Below, one piece after another: positions 23,876-36,965 of a stretch of 64,000 bases of DNA (positions are counted from its first letter, which is position 1; each line of letters opens with the position of its first letter). The stretch is from the NCBI RefSeq assembly GCF_000247695.1, contig NW_004624854.1, positions 4,786,393-4,850,392 on the forward strand, given 5' to 3'. The translations under genes and the position numbers were made by a program. The stretch is from Heterocephalus glaber. Taxonomy: Eukaryota; Chordata; Mammalia; Rodentia; Bathyergidae. The notes beneath the pieces are model-generated. The model saw only the letters and a program-made list of their open reading frames with translations, was not told the DNA's origin and ran no database searches.

Positions 23876-26800
23876 CTGCAGAAGGAAACAAGCCACGTTA
23901 ATCAACCCGACATGCACTGCGACGACCTTTTGGCAGGGGGATGGAATTGGGGGAGATCGCTCACAGTGTTTTCAAATGCCTTTATACCCAGGAGAAATAA
24001 TGGTAGGGGGACTTCTTTTCAATGTGTGTGCTTTCAGCTGAATGCCACGACACTGAATCAGATAGGATAGGAACTGCGCTTGAAAGCTATCACCAGGCTA
24101 TTAAAAAGACTGCCTAGTAACACAACCAACAAAACCTCAGGAGAACTGTATTCTGAAAGCAATCAAGTACAATCAATTACTGTACTAGAATTTTCACAGA
24201 TGATTCAAGGCAAAAATAACTTGGTAACCTGAGCATTTTAGACCAAAGGTATTTCCAAAGTTTCAAAGAACTGCTCTTCTTTAAAATATTTTCTAAATCG
24301 CATTGGTTTGCTCCCAATTAGACCAGACTGATTCCTCTTCCATTCATTTCAAAAACTAAACTACTGGCGGATCTGATCAATCCTTCTGAAACGGCTCGTG
24401 TTCAAGGGCTTCACTAGTAACTGTGAAAGAGAAGCTGCTAGAAGACCAGGCCATGTGAGGAAGATTCTTAACTCAAACCAATGAGGTGGACAAAATTGGT
24501 TTTCGGCGGTTTTCCCCTCCTTTATCAGTCCATGTTGCCTCCCAGCATCTGCCTCCTAGAACCTGATCCCATGCATGCTGAATTCCAAGGTACGATAATA
24601 GGTATCCAAGGGAGAGGAGGTCCAGGGCCCAGTAAATTTGGGACCACAGGGTGGGAGGCGCAGGAAACACGTAGACTTCCACAGGCTCATGTGCACTGTG
24701 GACTCTGGAAAGGACCCAGAAGGCTTGGTTTCCCCAGACTTATTTTTCATGGAATCTGCTTCCTGTTGGGCTATTCTGCTACAATGCTCCATAACCGTGG
24801 GAGGAAATGCACAACTATTAACTATCAGCAGAGTAAAACCCACACCCTCGTCACAAGGAAAGGAAGCTCATCCCCCAAAATGTGCCCTCTCAGTCTCTGC
24901 ACTGGTGCTGCCGGCTGTGGGCAGCAGAGCCTTCCCGGGGCAAACAATGGTGCCTCTGCCTTCGGCACCATGAGGCAACTCATCCTGCAGTAAATGATAA
25001 ATGAATATCCCACAGGTAATAGAACAAACAAATGGCTGGAGAGCCACTTTGGGAGACTGTGACTGCATGGGCTTTAGGGCCTCTGAGCAACCTAAGAAAG
25101 TCAACGAACAAGATGCACGGAGCACCAAGAGCTTTATTGTACAGTACTAGCAAATATGGTACAGGGGAGGTGGTAATGATCTCGTGGAGCCCTGAGAGCT
25201 ACGATCAGAAGCTGGGCTCCCCTTCGTGACTGGGTTCAGTCTCCCTCTAATCTGCTTTCTGGTTAAAGAAAACGGGTCTATCTGTGGAAAATATGCAAAT
25301 GCACATTTTAGATGAAAGGTAAGTTTTCAACTGACAAGAAACAGAGAGTCCAGGCTGTTGCTCTCATTCTGGTAACTATGGATCTTCTATGGCCAAACCT
25401 CACACTTCAGATTCATGGCCACACAGAGCTCTTTGGAAATTCTGTTCTGGTCCGGGAGGAGGGTAGGGAAGAGACAACAACCAGTGATGAGAACCCTTCA
25501 GCAGCTGTCAGAACTCACTTGGCCTCCCAGAGGCCTTTTTTGGACCAGAACAAATTGGGATCAAGTTCTCTTCAGGTTCAATCTGTTTGAAAATGGCACC
25601 AGGGGCAGATCTCTTGGAATCCGGGGTGGGCTTTTATCACTTGCCCTTTAAAATGTATATAAACCCCCCACAATACCTACCTACTGGTATTTAAAGATCT
25701 ATTGACTTATATTGACATTAGAAGTCATTTGTATTAACTTTAAAACATATTTGAGCAATTCTAATATAAATTTTAAATACGGTTCAAGGATATACTTCAA
25801 GTTCTTTTACTAACATGTAATCCGAGTTGACAAAAAGTTTTTATGTTCAGATTCTTAACTATCTTCAGGAATCTGTATTACTGGGCTCATTTTAATAATT
25901 TATTTTTGGAAGCTGGGATTAAGGGTAATTTCTTTCAAACAAAGTCACAGTGTCTACAAGAGCCAACCCATTAATGGTTTCTCTGACATAATACTTGATC
26001 TTTTACTCAAATAGTTCATGAGATTGGTACAACTCTAGTGAAGTGGTAATGATGTGTTTAGAGGTCCAGGCCTGCTGAGTGGACAGTTTTCATAATATTT
26101 CATTATGCTGGGAACAGGAAATCATGGTTAGCTCATGCAACTTTCTGCTTCATTTCCTTCAGGCTCTTCAGTGCTAAAGTTCAAATAAATTTGGACCTGT
26201 ATTCAAATATTACATATTTATACAAATCAAATCTTCATGTATTAACTTCTATAAATGAAAACTGTATTTCTGAGGAGAATCAAGAACTGAATATCATACT
26301 TCATATTTCAAAGTCTAGTTTTTGAATCGAGCTGTTAAATTACCGGCATTTAAAATTGGCAAAATGTAACAGCATGGCTTAGAATCAATTTGTGGTTCAT
26401 CATTCTCCCTAACTCAGATACTTCACATATGTAAATTTATGTACCTATGTACATTTGAATGTAACATGAATTTTAAAATTCTCCAGCAGTTGTACAAACA
26501 AAATATAAAATCTTTGAGATCAAAGATTCTTCTCATCAGACAACGGTAAGACATTTAGGGTTAAACACATATTCTGCAGTAACAAACAAATGACCTTTAA
26601 TGAAATATTTTCTGGATCTGAACATCTAAATCAGAATTAATTTCTACAAAGAATGAAAAGAGATAATAGATGACAGTTGACAATTCTGGGGATTTTAAAG
26701 TCCTGCAGGGGTAAGAATAATTTCAGTCTGCATTCTCTGGCACTCTGCACTGGATTTTGTATAATATATATGTTATTACATAAGTATCACATAATCAGAA

Positions 26801-27024
26801 TTATATGAATTCATATATATAATTTTTTAATGAAAGAAAGCACTGTGAAATGGTAGCAGGCAAATGACAAAGTAGAAACAAACATTTCCACGAAAGACTT
26901 TTGTGATCTTGGGTACAAAAATCTAGCAATCCCACTCCTAAGAATCGAATCTCGGTGTGTGAATTAAACAGGCTCCACATAGATTCAATCACTGCGTGGG
27001 GCAGGTATTAAAAGGTATGCATCT

Positions 27025-27107
27025 AGGCCGGGGATTTAGCTCAGTGGTTTCGCCGCCTACTGCGCAAGCACAAGGACCGGAGTTCGATCTCCGGTACCAA
27101 AAAAAAA
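27025..27107 (+). repeat. ID SINE with target-site duplication
   Basis: Reads ggccggggatttagctcagtg, ttcgccgcctactgcgcaag, gagttcgatctccggtacc and an A tail. Direct repeats aaaggtatgcatct flank it at 27011-27024 and 27108-27121. A and B boxes are both intact, so a young insertion, in the orientation opposite to MYO1B. Confidence 0.9.
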
Positions 27108-30100
27108 AAAGGTATGCATCTGGCAAGGTTTATTTTGAGCTTTTCCTTTTCACAGAGTCTCTAATAAATTTACCCAGGATTTAGCAGGGAGCTGTGAACA
27201 GATTCAGATACATGGAACATCCTGTGTGTTACACACAGATCATATCATATGTGCCATAGCGTTTAGAATGAGCCACATATCACATACACACACTGACATT
27301 GCATATATCTCTATGCCTCTCTTCATCTTTGGTTAAGATTCGTAAGTTTTCGTAGGGCCTGAGCTCACACAGGTCGGGTCACTCAGAGACCTGCCTGTGC
27401 CAACTCGGCCATATTTGTGAGCAACAAAACAAGTCCTCTGCCACATGGAGGTTCTCCCTGCTTGGCGTCCTGAGTCCGAGGGCTGGCGCACATTTAGACT
27501 GACCCAACCAGACACCATGGACTGTTCAACCTGAGAACAAAGGATGGATCTCACAGGGAGAAAGCAGCCTTTGCTACAAGGCGAGTCCTGGCTGGTGACA
27601 TTTTCACTGAAATGACACTGTGTGTCACCTACTTCTGAAAGTAGGTCACAAAACCTCAGATTCATATAAAACATGGGTCCGAAGGGCCTATACCACTTGG
27701 GGAAGAAACAAACAAAAGCTTGCTATGTCTTGGCCTTGACCTTCTGGACCGTTCCCCTTCCTGATGGGTGTTTTCGGTGGGGTGGAATGCTCGTCGATAT
27801 TCAGGCTACATAAGTCAGTGGCATCTCTGTCCCCAATGAGGAGGGAACTGTGGCAAATCGGTCATGGGGGGTTTAGAACTACAGGCCTTCAGAAGCAAAC
27901 CAGGCAGCCTACTGCTCCTAGCAGAAGGCTGATGAGTTCCTAGAAACTGATGTCACTGCAAAGTTAGAAACCAAATAATTCATAATGTTTTCTTATGTCA
28001 GGACCTTCTGAGGCACAGAGATTTCTTCTGATGTCCTTGGAAAAACATAGTTCTGATGGTTCCCTCCTGTTCTGCCGCCCTGCTCCCAACCATGCTTCAA
28101 TGGCTCACCATAAATTATCTGTATGCACTGCAGTGAACTGCGAGCTTGCTGCCTAGAAATACTTGGGCACTTTTATGAGGCATGATGAATTTTTTATTCA
28201 GCACAGCAGTGATGAATTAAATAGCACCCGAAAGGACTCAAAGAGTTCACACTTCTCCCTAAGTGCCCATGTTATAGAACCCTGCAGCCTATGAGCGTCT
28301 CCCATGTTTAAGACCAACATACCACTATCTGCCAAGGGGATTGATGACCTAGTTAAATTAATTACTTCTTATAAAATAAGCCCTCTGACACTCTATGTGG
28401 TGGTTCAACATCAACTATTAAGTATCAATTTACAAATGAAGAGGAACTCCATGGAAAGCCCACTTCAGGTCCTCAATAAATGTTGGTTCTCTTCTTCCAT
28501 GTATTTATTAACACCAAATTTTAATAACTCAAAACCAAGATTGTTAAACTTGTGGGTAAGATAATTTGGCATTTCACAAGAGATCTGGTGTCCCTTTTTC
28601 CTCAGAGTTAAGACCTCTCTTCTCTATGTTCCTTGTGCCACTGGGCTGAAATCACCATAGTATCGTCCTCATTTCATTCTCCGTTAAGAAATCGTCATGT
28701 AACAGAGACTTAATAATGCACAAGTTTTAGACTCTGTTCAGCCTTAGAGTCCAACCAGTTAAATTTGAAGCAATTTTTCCACCACTGATTGCAAAATGAA
28801 AGAAAAGCAGAAAAAGGGACAAGTAGGCAAGATAGGGAACTGAGAAGCAGAAAATGCTGCTGAGCTGAGATCTAACCTAAGAACAAAGACTTGTGGAGGA
28901 GCAGATCCCCACAGTGCGGCTGAGTCTGGATGTAAAGGCAACAGCTCTTGGGTGCTGTACCCACCCCCCAGCACCACAGAGTTAAGCCACAGCATGGACA
29001 GCCACAGCATCCGAGGCCACAGTCCATTGTGAGACCCAGGAAACACAGCAGCTCAAAGACAAGACAAATGCCTTCAGTGACGCTGGACAATGTCACTCAA
29101 AGTACGGTCCAAGGACCAGCTCTGCACAAAGACGGCCAATCCACAGACAGCTGCTACTCACACAAGAGACTGAGCTTTCAGAAGTTGTGGTAGCAATTCA
29201 ACAGTCTGTTGAAACTAAAGTAAAACACTGGAGCTTGTTTTGTTTTTATTTTGCTACTATCAGACAGCAACAGATGCAGGATGCCCTGGTGCTTCCCCCC
29301 TAGGACCTGAGCAGCACCTCGCCTGGGGTCCCAGGTAACCTCTTCCTCCCTGCAGCCTGAAGCAGCACCAGTTCTGGGTGCTCAGACAGCACGCAGGCCC
29401 TGGAGAGGAGCTTCCATCCTCCAGCTGTGACAGAAGGCACAGGGAGCCAGGGAGGACTGGATCGGGGGAGCAGACAGGGAGGGGATTCCAAGTGGGGTCT
29501 GGGGCACCGGAACCTAACAATAGGATAAGTCAGTGAGCAGAAAAACAAAAGAAAACTATGAAAAAAAGTCAAGCGCTACACACTAAAGCTCAGCCAGAGC
29601 ACTGACGTGCTTTGTTATTTTTCTCCTCAGAAGGTATGAATGCCAACCCTCCAGAGCAGCACCCACCACCTCCTGCGAGGGGGTTTTAAGAAGGGACAGG
29701 TAGGAGAACGCAGCTCTGAGAAAAAGCGCCCCAGACAGCGACCAGCTCATTAGTGGGACAAACGGAGGAGCCGGCCAGGACCACGCACACCAGGGACTGC
29801 AGCCCACACCTCATGACTCACTCGGGAACAAACCTATGCAATCAGAGCACCCTCCAAAAACGTGCATCCGTCATCATGAAGATGAGGGTGAAAAGCTGAA
29901 GGGTTTTAGAGACTTGGAAATATTATCATCTCTGCTTTCAGGTGAAAATAAAACAGGAAGCTATGAGACAGGAACAGGTAGGGTTGAAGATACAATGAGG
30001 CAGGGGTGGGGGCCAATGAGATCCGGCGAAAGTACCAATGTTTCCTGGTAAGGGACAGAGTTTTCACATGCCCTGCCCTTCCTTTCCTTCCTCTTGATTT

Positions 30101-30507
30101 TCCAAGCTGTAATTAGGTGTTACCAATAAAGTAACTCACTCTGAAGTTAGACAGCAAAAGGAAAGCACTTTATTGTTTTAAAGGTGCAAAAAAGCAAGAG
30201 AATATAAACGCATTCCATTTAAAATAGTTTTGTGTGGTTGGCCACAGTTTCTTGGTCAATCTGCAGGCAGAGGAGCTGTTTTCCTTCTAAGAATTAAATT
30301 CATTTCACCTGAAAGGACTGGCCAGTGACAGGAAGGGTAAAGGCATTCTCCCAAGGTCCCTGTGTCCTGCTAAAGTTTCTACAAGGGAAAAGAGATCCAA
30401 ACAGCCAGACTGGTTAGCTGTGAAAGAGACAGGAGCAGACAAGAGGGGAACCAGTGAGCCAGTGGAAGAAACTGAAAAGGCAGGTGGCTTGCCCAAGTCT
30501 TCGAGAA

Positions 30508-30537
30508 GACACAGACACACAGACACACAGACACACA

Positions 30538-30570
<33 letters not shown>
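30508..30570. repeat. (ACACAG)n/(AC)n microsatellite
   Basis: Acacagac-type units pass into an uninterrupted (AC) run of about 15 dinucleotides. Confidence 0.97.
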
Positions 30571-30572
<2 letters not shown>

Positions 30573-31140
30573 GAAGAAACAGCCTGGCGTGAGACACAGC
30601 CTAGGAGTAGCACTGACAGAATGAGAGATGGATGTGCAAAATGCAGGAAAGGAAGAAATCACAATGACTTATACTTCTTGACAACTAGGTTGACAGTGGT
30701 CTCGCTCATTGAAATCACAAAGTTCGGTTACAGGAAGGTGAGGATGCAGTCGGGTGGCCAGTCTTCCTCTCTGCACCAGTGGGGACTCAAAATGTCTAAG
30801 CCCTGCAAACTGGAACATCTGCAATCCCAACTTCTGCACAGTACAAGAAATGACCAATGATGAAGTTTTCATCTCGAAAACAAAACATTTTACAGATAAA
30901 CATGATGAAAGCCCCTCTCCCCGCCTCCTCCTCCTCTCCTGACTGCAGCTCTGTCAAAGCCAGATGTGGAACTAGAGAATGCAGCTCTTGTGACTCCTCC
31001 CGGGGAGCTGGGCACCGTGAGGAAAATCACTTTCTCACCCCAGATCACACATCAAAGAAAATGCTGTTATCAGACACACAAGACAAGACGCATAACCCTT
31101 CTTCAGGGTGTCTGTTTTATGGAGAGGTTGCCAGACATGA

Positions 31141-31243
31141 GCGGGGCAGGGCGGGGCAGGGGGAGGGAGGGAGGGAGGGAGGGAGGAAGGAAGGAAGGAA
31201 GGAAGGAAGGAAGGAAGGAAGGAAGAGGGGGAGGAGGGAGGAC
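31141..31243. repeat. Purine-strand microsatellite (GGGGCAGG, GGGA, GGAA)
   Basis: Roughly 100 bp made only of purines on the plus strand apart from a few C bases near the start: two gcggggcagg units, about six ggga units, then about twelve ggaa units. It lies 400 bp downstream of the P-loop exon donor in the MYO1B transcript, where the RNA would be pyrimidine-rich. Confidence 0.97.
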
Positions 31244-31642
31244 CTCAAGTCTTTAGGCATCAGCAGGAAAGTTGGGGACAGAGGGAAATAAAGCATTTTC
31301 TGGTGCTCCTTCTCACTGTTAGCAGGGATAAGGCGAGGCTGCAGCCTCCCCAAACCAGTCATCTGCCATCTTTGGCGAGGTGGTTGGCTTCGTAAGAGCA
31401 CATGTGTTTGGCACCACGGGGGGAAGGTTAAGCCTCAAAGTGCTGCGTGTGAGCACTGGCAAGACCCAGAATCTGGCACGAAACCCCACACTGGGTAGAG
31501 ACCCTGACTGTCCCAGCTCCTTCCCACCAGAGAGGAGGCAAATCCCCCAGCACGCCCTCGTCCTCTCCAGCTCTCTCAGCAGCCCTCAAGGCCATCCTTC
31601 TGTGTGCCATTCACCTTCCACAGGGAAGGTCCGCTCACTCAC

Positions 31643-31737
31643 CTGTTTTTCCTGCTCCACTCTCCCCAGTGATGAGAATACACTGGTCTTTATCTTGATC
31701 TCGGAGGGATCTGTAGGCCTCATCTGACAGGGCAAAG
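31643..31737 (-). CDS. MYO1B: MYO1B exon B: P-loop (Walker A)
   Basis: This 95 bp exon completes the split isoleucine codon and reads [18 protein letters not shown], then [21 protein letters not shown] is the myosin P-loop that binds the ATP phosphates and Mg2+; its Lys and Thr are intact. The acceptor ends cccttgcag and the donor is gtgagt. The exon ends one base into the Glu codon of the KTEAS segment. At 95 bp it is not a multiple of three, so skipping it would remove the nucleotide site and shift the frame. About 400 bp downstream in the transcript lies a strand-asymmetric purine tract. Confidence 0.96.
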
Positions 31738-33330
31738 CTGCAAGGGAGACATAAGAAAAGACCTTAGAATTCAGACCCTTGGCGTATACACTGGTGTGAC
31801 AGGGTCTTTAAAAGCCACTCCAATTTGCTTCGGACAGCAAGCAAGACATCACATTTTACTGTCTTCAAATAATCAATAAATCCATTCCGTGTGGCCCATG
31901 TTATCTGGTTGCATGCATGCTCTATGAACCAAAATGGCACTGATTTATTGTACTCTACAGAAAGGTTTTTATTTAACCCCCATGATATCTGGATGGCTCT
32001 TTGTCATAAGATCAGGTAATTCCGGTAACCAAGTAGAAAATGTTATATATCACACGACCACAAAGGGGTAATTTGAGATTTTTCATGGTACTTCATGGAG
32101 TATGGATACAATGAGAAGAAGAAATCTTCCCAAACACTAGAAAAACACTACCAAATTACCAAATAGCTGACGTTACCGTCATGAAGCTAAACCCAGAACT
32201 ACTGCCTTTACAGTAAGTGATGGAGGCTCAGGTACACCAGCAGTACACTGCTCTGGCTTCCTTAGGATGACGGGCCTCCCAAGGTGGCCAAGCCAGTCCC
32301 TGTGCAGGTCTTTCCCTCCTCAAAATGAGCTATTAAGGTAAATCTGCCTCTTCCAGCTAACCGAAAAATACTTCTGATAATAGATGGTCTATTTAGAAGA
32401 GGTAAAGTTCCTCTTTCAATTCATTCCTTAAGAGTACTTATTAAGAGTCGGTCATGTGTTGAGAACAAGCTGGGAAGGTACAGACAAAACTCAACATCTC
32501 TCAGGAGTGCTCAGTCAAAAGTAAAAAAACAACTAGGAAATGTGGTCAGTAAGCCCAATGATAAAAACAAATGCAAAGCACTGCCCAACAAAACAAGGTC
32601 ACTGGATCTTCTCCCAGGCGGAAAAGACAGTCCTGGAGAACCAACTGGCGATACCACAGAGGGGAAGGGCTAAGGGCAGCGCTGTTTCCGGAGGGCAAAG
32701 CATGAGGACCGGGCTTGAGCAACATCCTAGAGGACAGATGAGCGACTGCAAATTAAGCACGGTGACCAGGACTCAACCACACACCACAGTGTGCCCTGTC
32801 ATTTCTTATCTTCCGGCTGTGCTGCTGAGAGCTACTACACGAGACCCAGCCCTCATCTTGTCTGAAGACGTCTTGTCCCGTGTCAGTGAGGCCTTTCGTG
32901 TAACAAGGAATCTCTAAGTGCATGTGATGAACGAGTGTATGAATGAAAGAAGAAGAGGCAAAGTAAAAATGTCTGTCTCGCCAGGTCTTTTGCGAGTAAC
33001 AGCAGTTACAGCTTGTTCATCTCACCAGTGCCCACTGATCTCTTTCTGCCCCTCAAAGCCTGGTCACTCATTCTCTACACAGCCAAAGCCTTCCTCCAGA
33101 CCCATGTGGGCTCAGTGCCCTGGGCCTTCTCTGGCGGTCTCCAAGTCCCAGGCGGAAGCAAGCGCCCCACTCTGCACACCCATGAGTAGGGGGACAGTGA
33201 GGAAAAGGGGATAGGGAGGCAGGAGGCTTCTGACTCACTGGGCGGCAGACCAGCAGCTCACCTGCTGTACGACTGTGCTAGCAAGTCATTCGCTTGGCTG
33301 AGCTTCAGCTCACATAAAAATGGGAGGATG

Positions 33331-33408
33331 GGACTTAGCTAAGTGGTTCCACCATCTGCCTCCCAAGCGCAAGGTCCCAAGTTCGATCCCCGGTACCAAA
33401 AAAAAAAC
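33331..33408 (+). repeat. ID SINE with target-site duplication
   Basis: Reads gacttagctaagtggttcc, tgcctcccaagcgcaaggtc, agttcgatccccggtacc and an A tail. Flanking repeats aaaaatgggaggatg at 33316-33330 and 33409-33423 are identical. Two A-box changes would weaken internal promoter function. The 5' gccgggg head is partly absent. Confidence 0.9.
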
Positions 33409-33524
33409 AAAAATGGGAGGATGTAGCCAACTATGGGGATTATGTAAAAGTCTATGAAGATGCTCCAAAAGTGTCAACCTCTGAATAAATGCCAGAACAT
33501 CTTTGTGTTATTACTCTTCTTACC

Positions 33525-33660
33525 TCCTACCAGAATATAAGCTCCTCTAGGGCACAGGCTTCCTATCCTATTCCTATCCTGTCCTCTCTACCCACAGAGA
33601 GCTATATGCATAAAATGTAATCAATGCCAAATTAGGGATGAATGAGTGGATGGATTCTCT
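33525..33660 (+). repeat. L2-type fragment (3' region)
   Basis: Contains ccagaatataagctcctcta gggcacagg, then text corresponding to the L2 3' end with gggatgaatgagtggatgg. Typical ancient L2 terminus, diverged. Confidence 0.6.
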
Positions 33661-36639
33661 CCAAGCAAGGGCAAAGCCACTGCAGGACTGAGCTCCAAGA
33701 AGCATGGTAAACATCTGGAATTTGACCTCTTCTAAGACCTTCCTACCGGGAAGGAAAGCACTGATGGATTTTTATTAGCCTTCCTTCCTCCCATCCCACC
33801 AACTTCCTTCCACAGGGTAGTTCAGGACGCCACTTGCTGTACCATCTTCACCAAGTGGTGCAGAAAAGCACATTACAGCTGAGCTCTCCATAGACTGTTG
33901 AGTACAGGCCATGGTCCATCTTCCTGAGTGCAATTTACCTTTGTATTTATACCAGATCCAAAGTAATGGAAAATTACTTCGAACCTGAACAACCTTATAG
34001 GACATATGCACACAGACACACAACCCACGGTCACCAAATGACCCTGAGTGTGTTCAGTGCAAGTCAAAACACTGAAGTTGATTTGAACACTTTATTTTTT
34101 CTTTTCTGTCCTGGTAGAAATGTAGTCATCCCTTGGCAACCATGCAGGCTGGATCCAGCACTTTTTCCTTTCCTCCGCCTCGTTTCCCTGGAGACCAAAA
34201 TCAGCGAGTGCTCAAGCCCCTTCTATAAAATGGCTTAGTGTACAACCTGCTACACTCATCCTCCTGGGTTCCTTACATCATCTCTGGATGACTTATTATA
34301 CCCAAGGCAAGGGAAGAGCCACGTTAACGGGTGTTCTACCACATTGTTTAGGGAACAATGACAAGAGCAGAAAGTCTGCAGATATTGAGTACAGTTTTTT
34401 CCCTAATATTTTTGACCCAAGGTTGGCTAAATCCCTGGATACAGAGGGCCAATCGTACTGAACTACTGTCTCCAAAGACAGGGCCTGACTCATCTTATGG
34501 AGAGAGAGTCCCAACAGAAGACAATGGCTAGGAGAATTATTCTTTTTGGACTGTAGAGAGCCACTGATTTCAAGCGGACATGAAAAATTCTCCAATTAAA
34601 GTACTCTGGCACTGGGAAACTTCCAGTGCTTTACTGACACACCCATTAAGAGGGGGATAAATGTCATCACACCTACTTCTTATAAACCCAGAATTAGACT
34701 TCGCTTTTCGGTTTTCAAAATGACCAAAGGAAGGACCCGGGCGAGCATAAGCCCCCTCTAGATCTAGCTTCTCTTCCTCCAGGCAACATGAGCTGTAGCC
34801 ACGCCCAAGGCTAACATTTACATCCATAAACTGAAACCACAGGCCAGTCCTCCAAACCTCTTTATAATTAAGAAATCTAAATACATCTTCAGAGAAATCC
34901 TTAGTTGAAACCAGTTGTGACCCATGTGCTTTTCGTTATTTTGTAACCATGTCAGCATTGTTATTTACCACACACAGAAATAAACGGTTAATTATAATAC
35001 GAGGACGATAGCGTCAGGGGGTAGGCATGGGTTCTGTCCTGCCACATCAAGCACTCAATTTGATCTGCTTCATCCATCCTCCAGTTGAGCTCTAAGAATA
35101 GGGGCAGCCTGGTGTCACTGTGCGGACCCTCATTTCCAGATCAGCTACACGGCTGCTCAGTGGGATCCCAACTTCCTCAGCACCAAGTACGTCCACAGCA
35201 CGTTTCCAAACAGCTGTACCCAAGACTTCAGGCTTCAGGAGGCTGGTCTGGGGCTGCGCTGCTATCTTCTGCCATGCTGGAATGTGGGGATGCAGTTAGG
35301 GGATGCCCAGCTGGTATTTCTGCTCCTCTGGCATCTCCCTCTGCCCAGGGCGCGCATCACAGCGGTTCTCCTTCTGTGGTCAGCAGAAGCACTGGCAGGG
35401 CTTCTCTTCCCAAACCTCTCATTCCCCACCCTGCCATTTCCTTACTAAGTTTGTTTCGCCTCGAGTGCAAAGCACAGAGGTTTGCAACCCTAAACACGTC
35501 ACCCACACCACTCCCTAGAGGGCCCTCTGGCTCTTCCCTAATGAGTCACCAGGAAATCATCCTCCAAAACGTGACGAGTCCGTCCTGAGGACTGGTAGTG
35601 GGGTCGCTCTGTTGGTGAAAGTGTTCAACAGGGGGAAAAAAAAATCCCAGGAGCATACCTGATTCTTCCCCTTTGTTTCAAATGTTTTTCTTTTAAAGCT
35701 CTCAAATTGGCATTCCCTTTCATTCAACCCTGAATCCTACAGTACTTTCAAATCACACCAGGGAAATTCCCATTTGAACTCAACCCTCTTGGAATAGCTC
35801 AGTCTCAAATTTCTCATCCACAATTGGGATCAACAAACCTTGGCTATTTTTCTTCCTTTCTAGCTCTGGTTCAGTCCTACAAATTAGGTATTTCTAAATC
35901 AAGTAACCAAAAAGTGTGTGTTTAAAAAGACAATGCCTAAGCTCCTTGTGTTTCCCAAATTCTAAGTCCATTCTGAACCCAATCAAGGGCTGAAAGAGTT
36001 CACAAGACAGATGGGAGGAGGAAAAGGAGACATTTGGAGGGAATTTTTTATTTTGTTTTCTAAGAAGAATCACTCTGTGAGCCTTCCATGTAAAATATTT
36101 TTTATATGTCTCTACATCTTACAAATGCCTTACAAATGCCTCTTAATTCACAAACAAACCTATGCCCACATGGAAAACATCACCATGCTAATCAGTGTGA
36201 TGTCCTTGCACCAGCCTTTCACGCTACCCCATCTTGGGGAAAACCAGGGAGCAAAAGTCTTTCACAGTTATTTGTGCTTTTATCCTGGAAAGCACTACAC
36301 TCCAGCCTTCGTCCTGGGCCAGTGCAAGCAAGGCAAATTAACTTATTGACGCAATACAGCTATCTCCCTACACCCAGGGCATCTAGAACGTTCCTAAGGA
36401 CTCAAGCCTCAGAGCAAGGAAGAGAGAATTGAAGTAAACTTTTTCCAAATAAATAACTGTGGGCAAAATGTACACTACTGATGAGTAAGGAGAGTATGTG
36501 AAAACAAGCATGTACAATGAGCCTCAGGCAATGGACACGGTATAGATCCAGAGGGTTGGAAGGTTTCTACACTTTACACAAAGTGAAGCAATACTAACTC
36601 TGTGCATATTCTGAAACGTTAAAGAAATGTATAATAATT

Positions 36640-36965
36640 CCTATAACAACCACCACAAGAACAACAAAAAGAACTATAGGGAAAATAATGAAAAAAAATT
36701 TAAATGGAGTCATAAAAAATTCAAATAGTCCAAAAGTGGTCAGGAAACAAGGAGCAAAAATAGAGGCGCAGACAGAAAATAAATAATTACATAGGAAACT
36801 AAGCCAACCATGTAAGAGAAATCACATTAAATGTTAATGGACCAAAAAACAAAAATCAGTTAAAAGGCAGGGCATGGGAGAATGGATATAAAAGCAAGAT
36901 TCATATATACCGCGTACAGGAGTCACATTTGAAACCTACCATGCAAAAAACAACTGATTTTTTGA
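36640..36965 (+). repeat. LINE-1 ORF2 5' fragment
   Basis: The order acattaaatgttaatggacc, ttaaaaggcagggc, gagaatggatataaaagcaag and caggagtcacatttgaaacc corresponds to the endonuclease start of L1 ORF2 (LNVNG ... W.K.Q.P ... QE.H motifs), broken by several frame and codon changes. Dead copy. Confidence 0.6.

Larger units (their letters stand above)
23876..31642 (-). other. MYO1B intron B-C (7.8 kb)
   Basis: Contains one ID element and two microsatellites, listed separately. The AT-rich 25650-27000 and the remaining parts (23880-25650, 27125-30500) show no gene or repeat I can name, except a short MER20-like start at about 29093-29116. Confidence 0.8.

Noticed and set aside
27025..27107. Possible tRNA gene (A and B box consensus)
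   Set aside because: Sequence matches the many ID SINEs with A tail and target duplications; it cannot fold as an intact tRNA cloverleaf and has no terminator in place of the tail.
30508..30570. Short direct repeats suggestive of a CRISPR-like array
   Set aside because: It is a plain microsatellite with no spacers, in a mammalian intron.
36640..36965. Possible intact L1 open reading frame
   Set aside because: Only the beginning of ORF2 is recognisable and it is broken by stops and frameshifts; no functional element.
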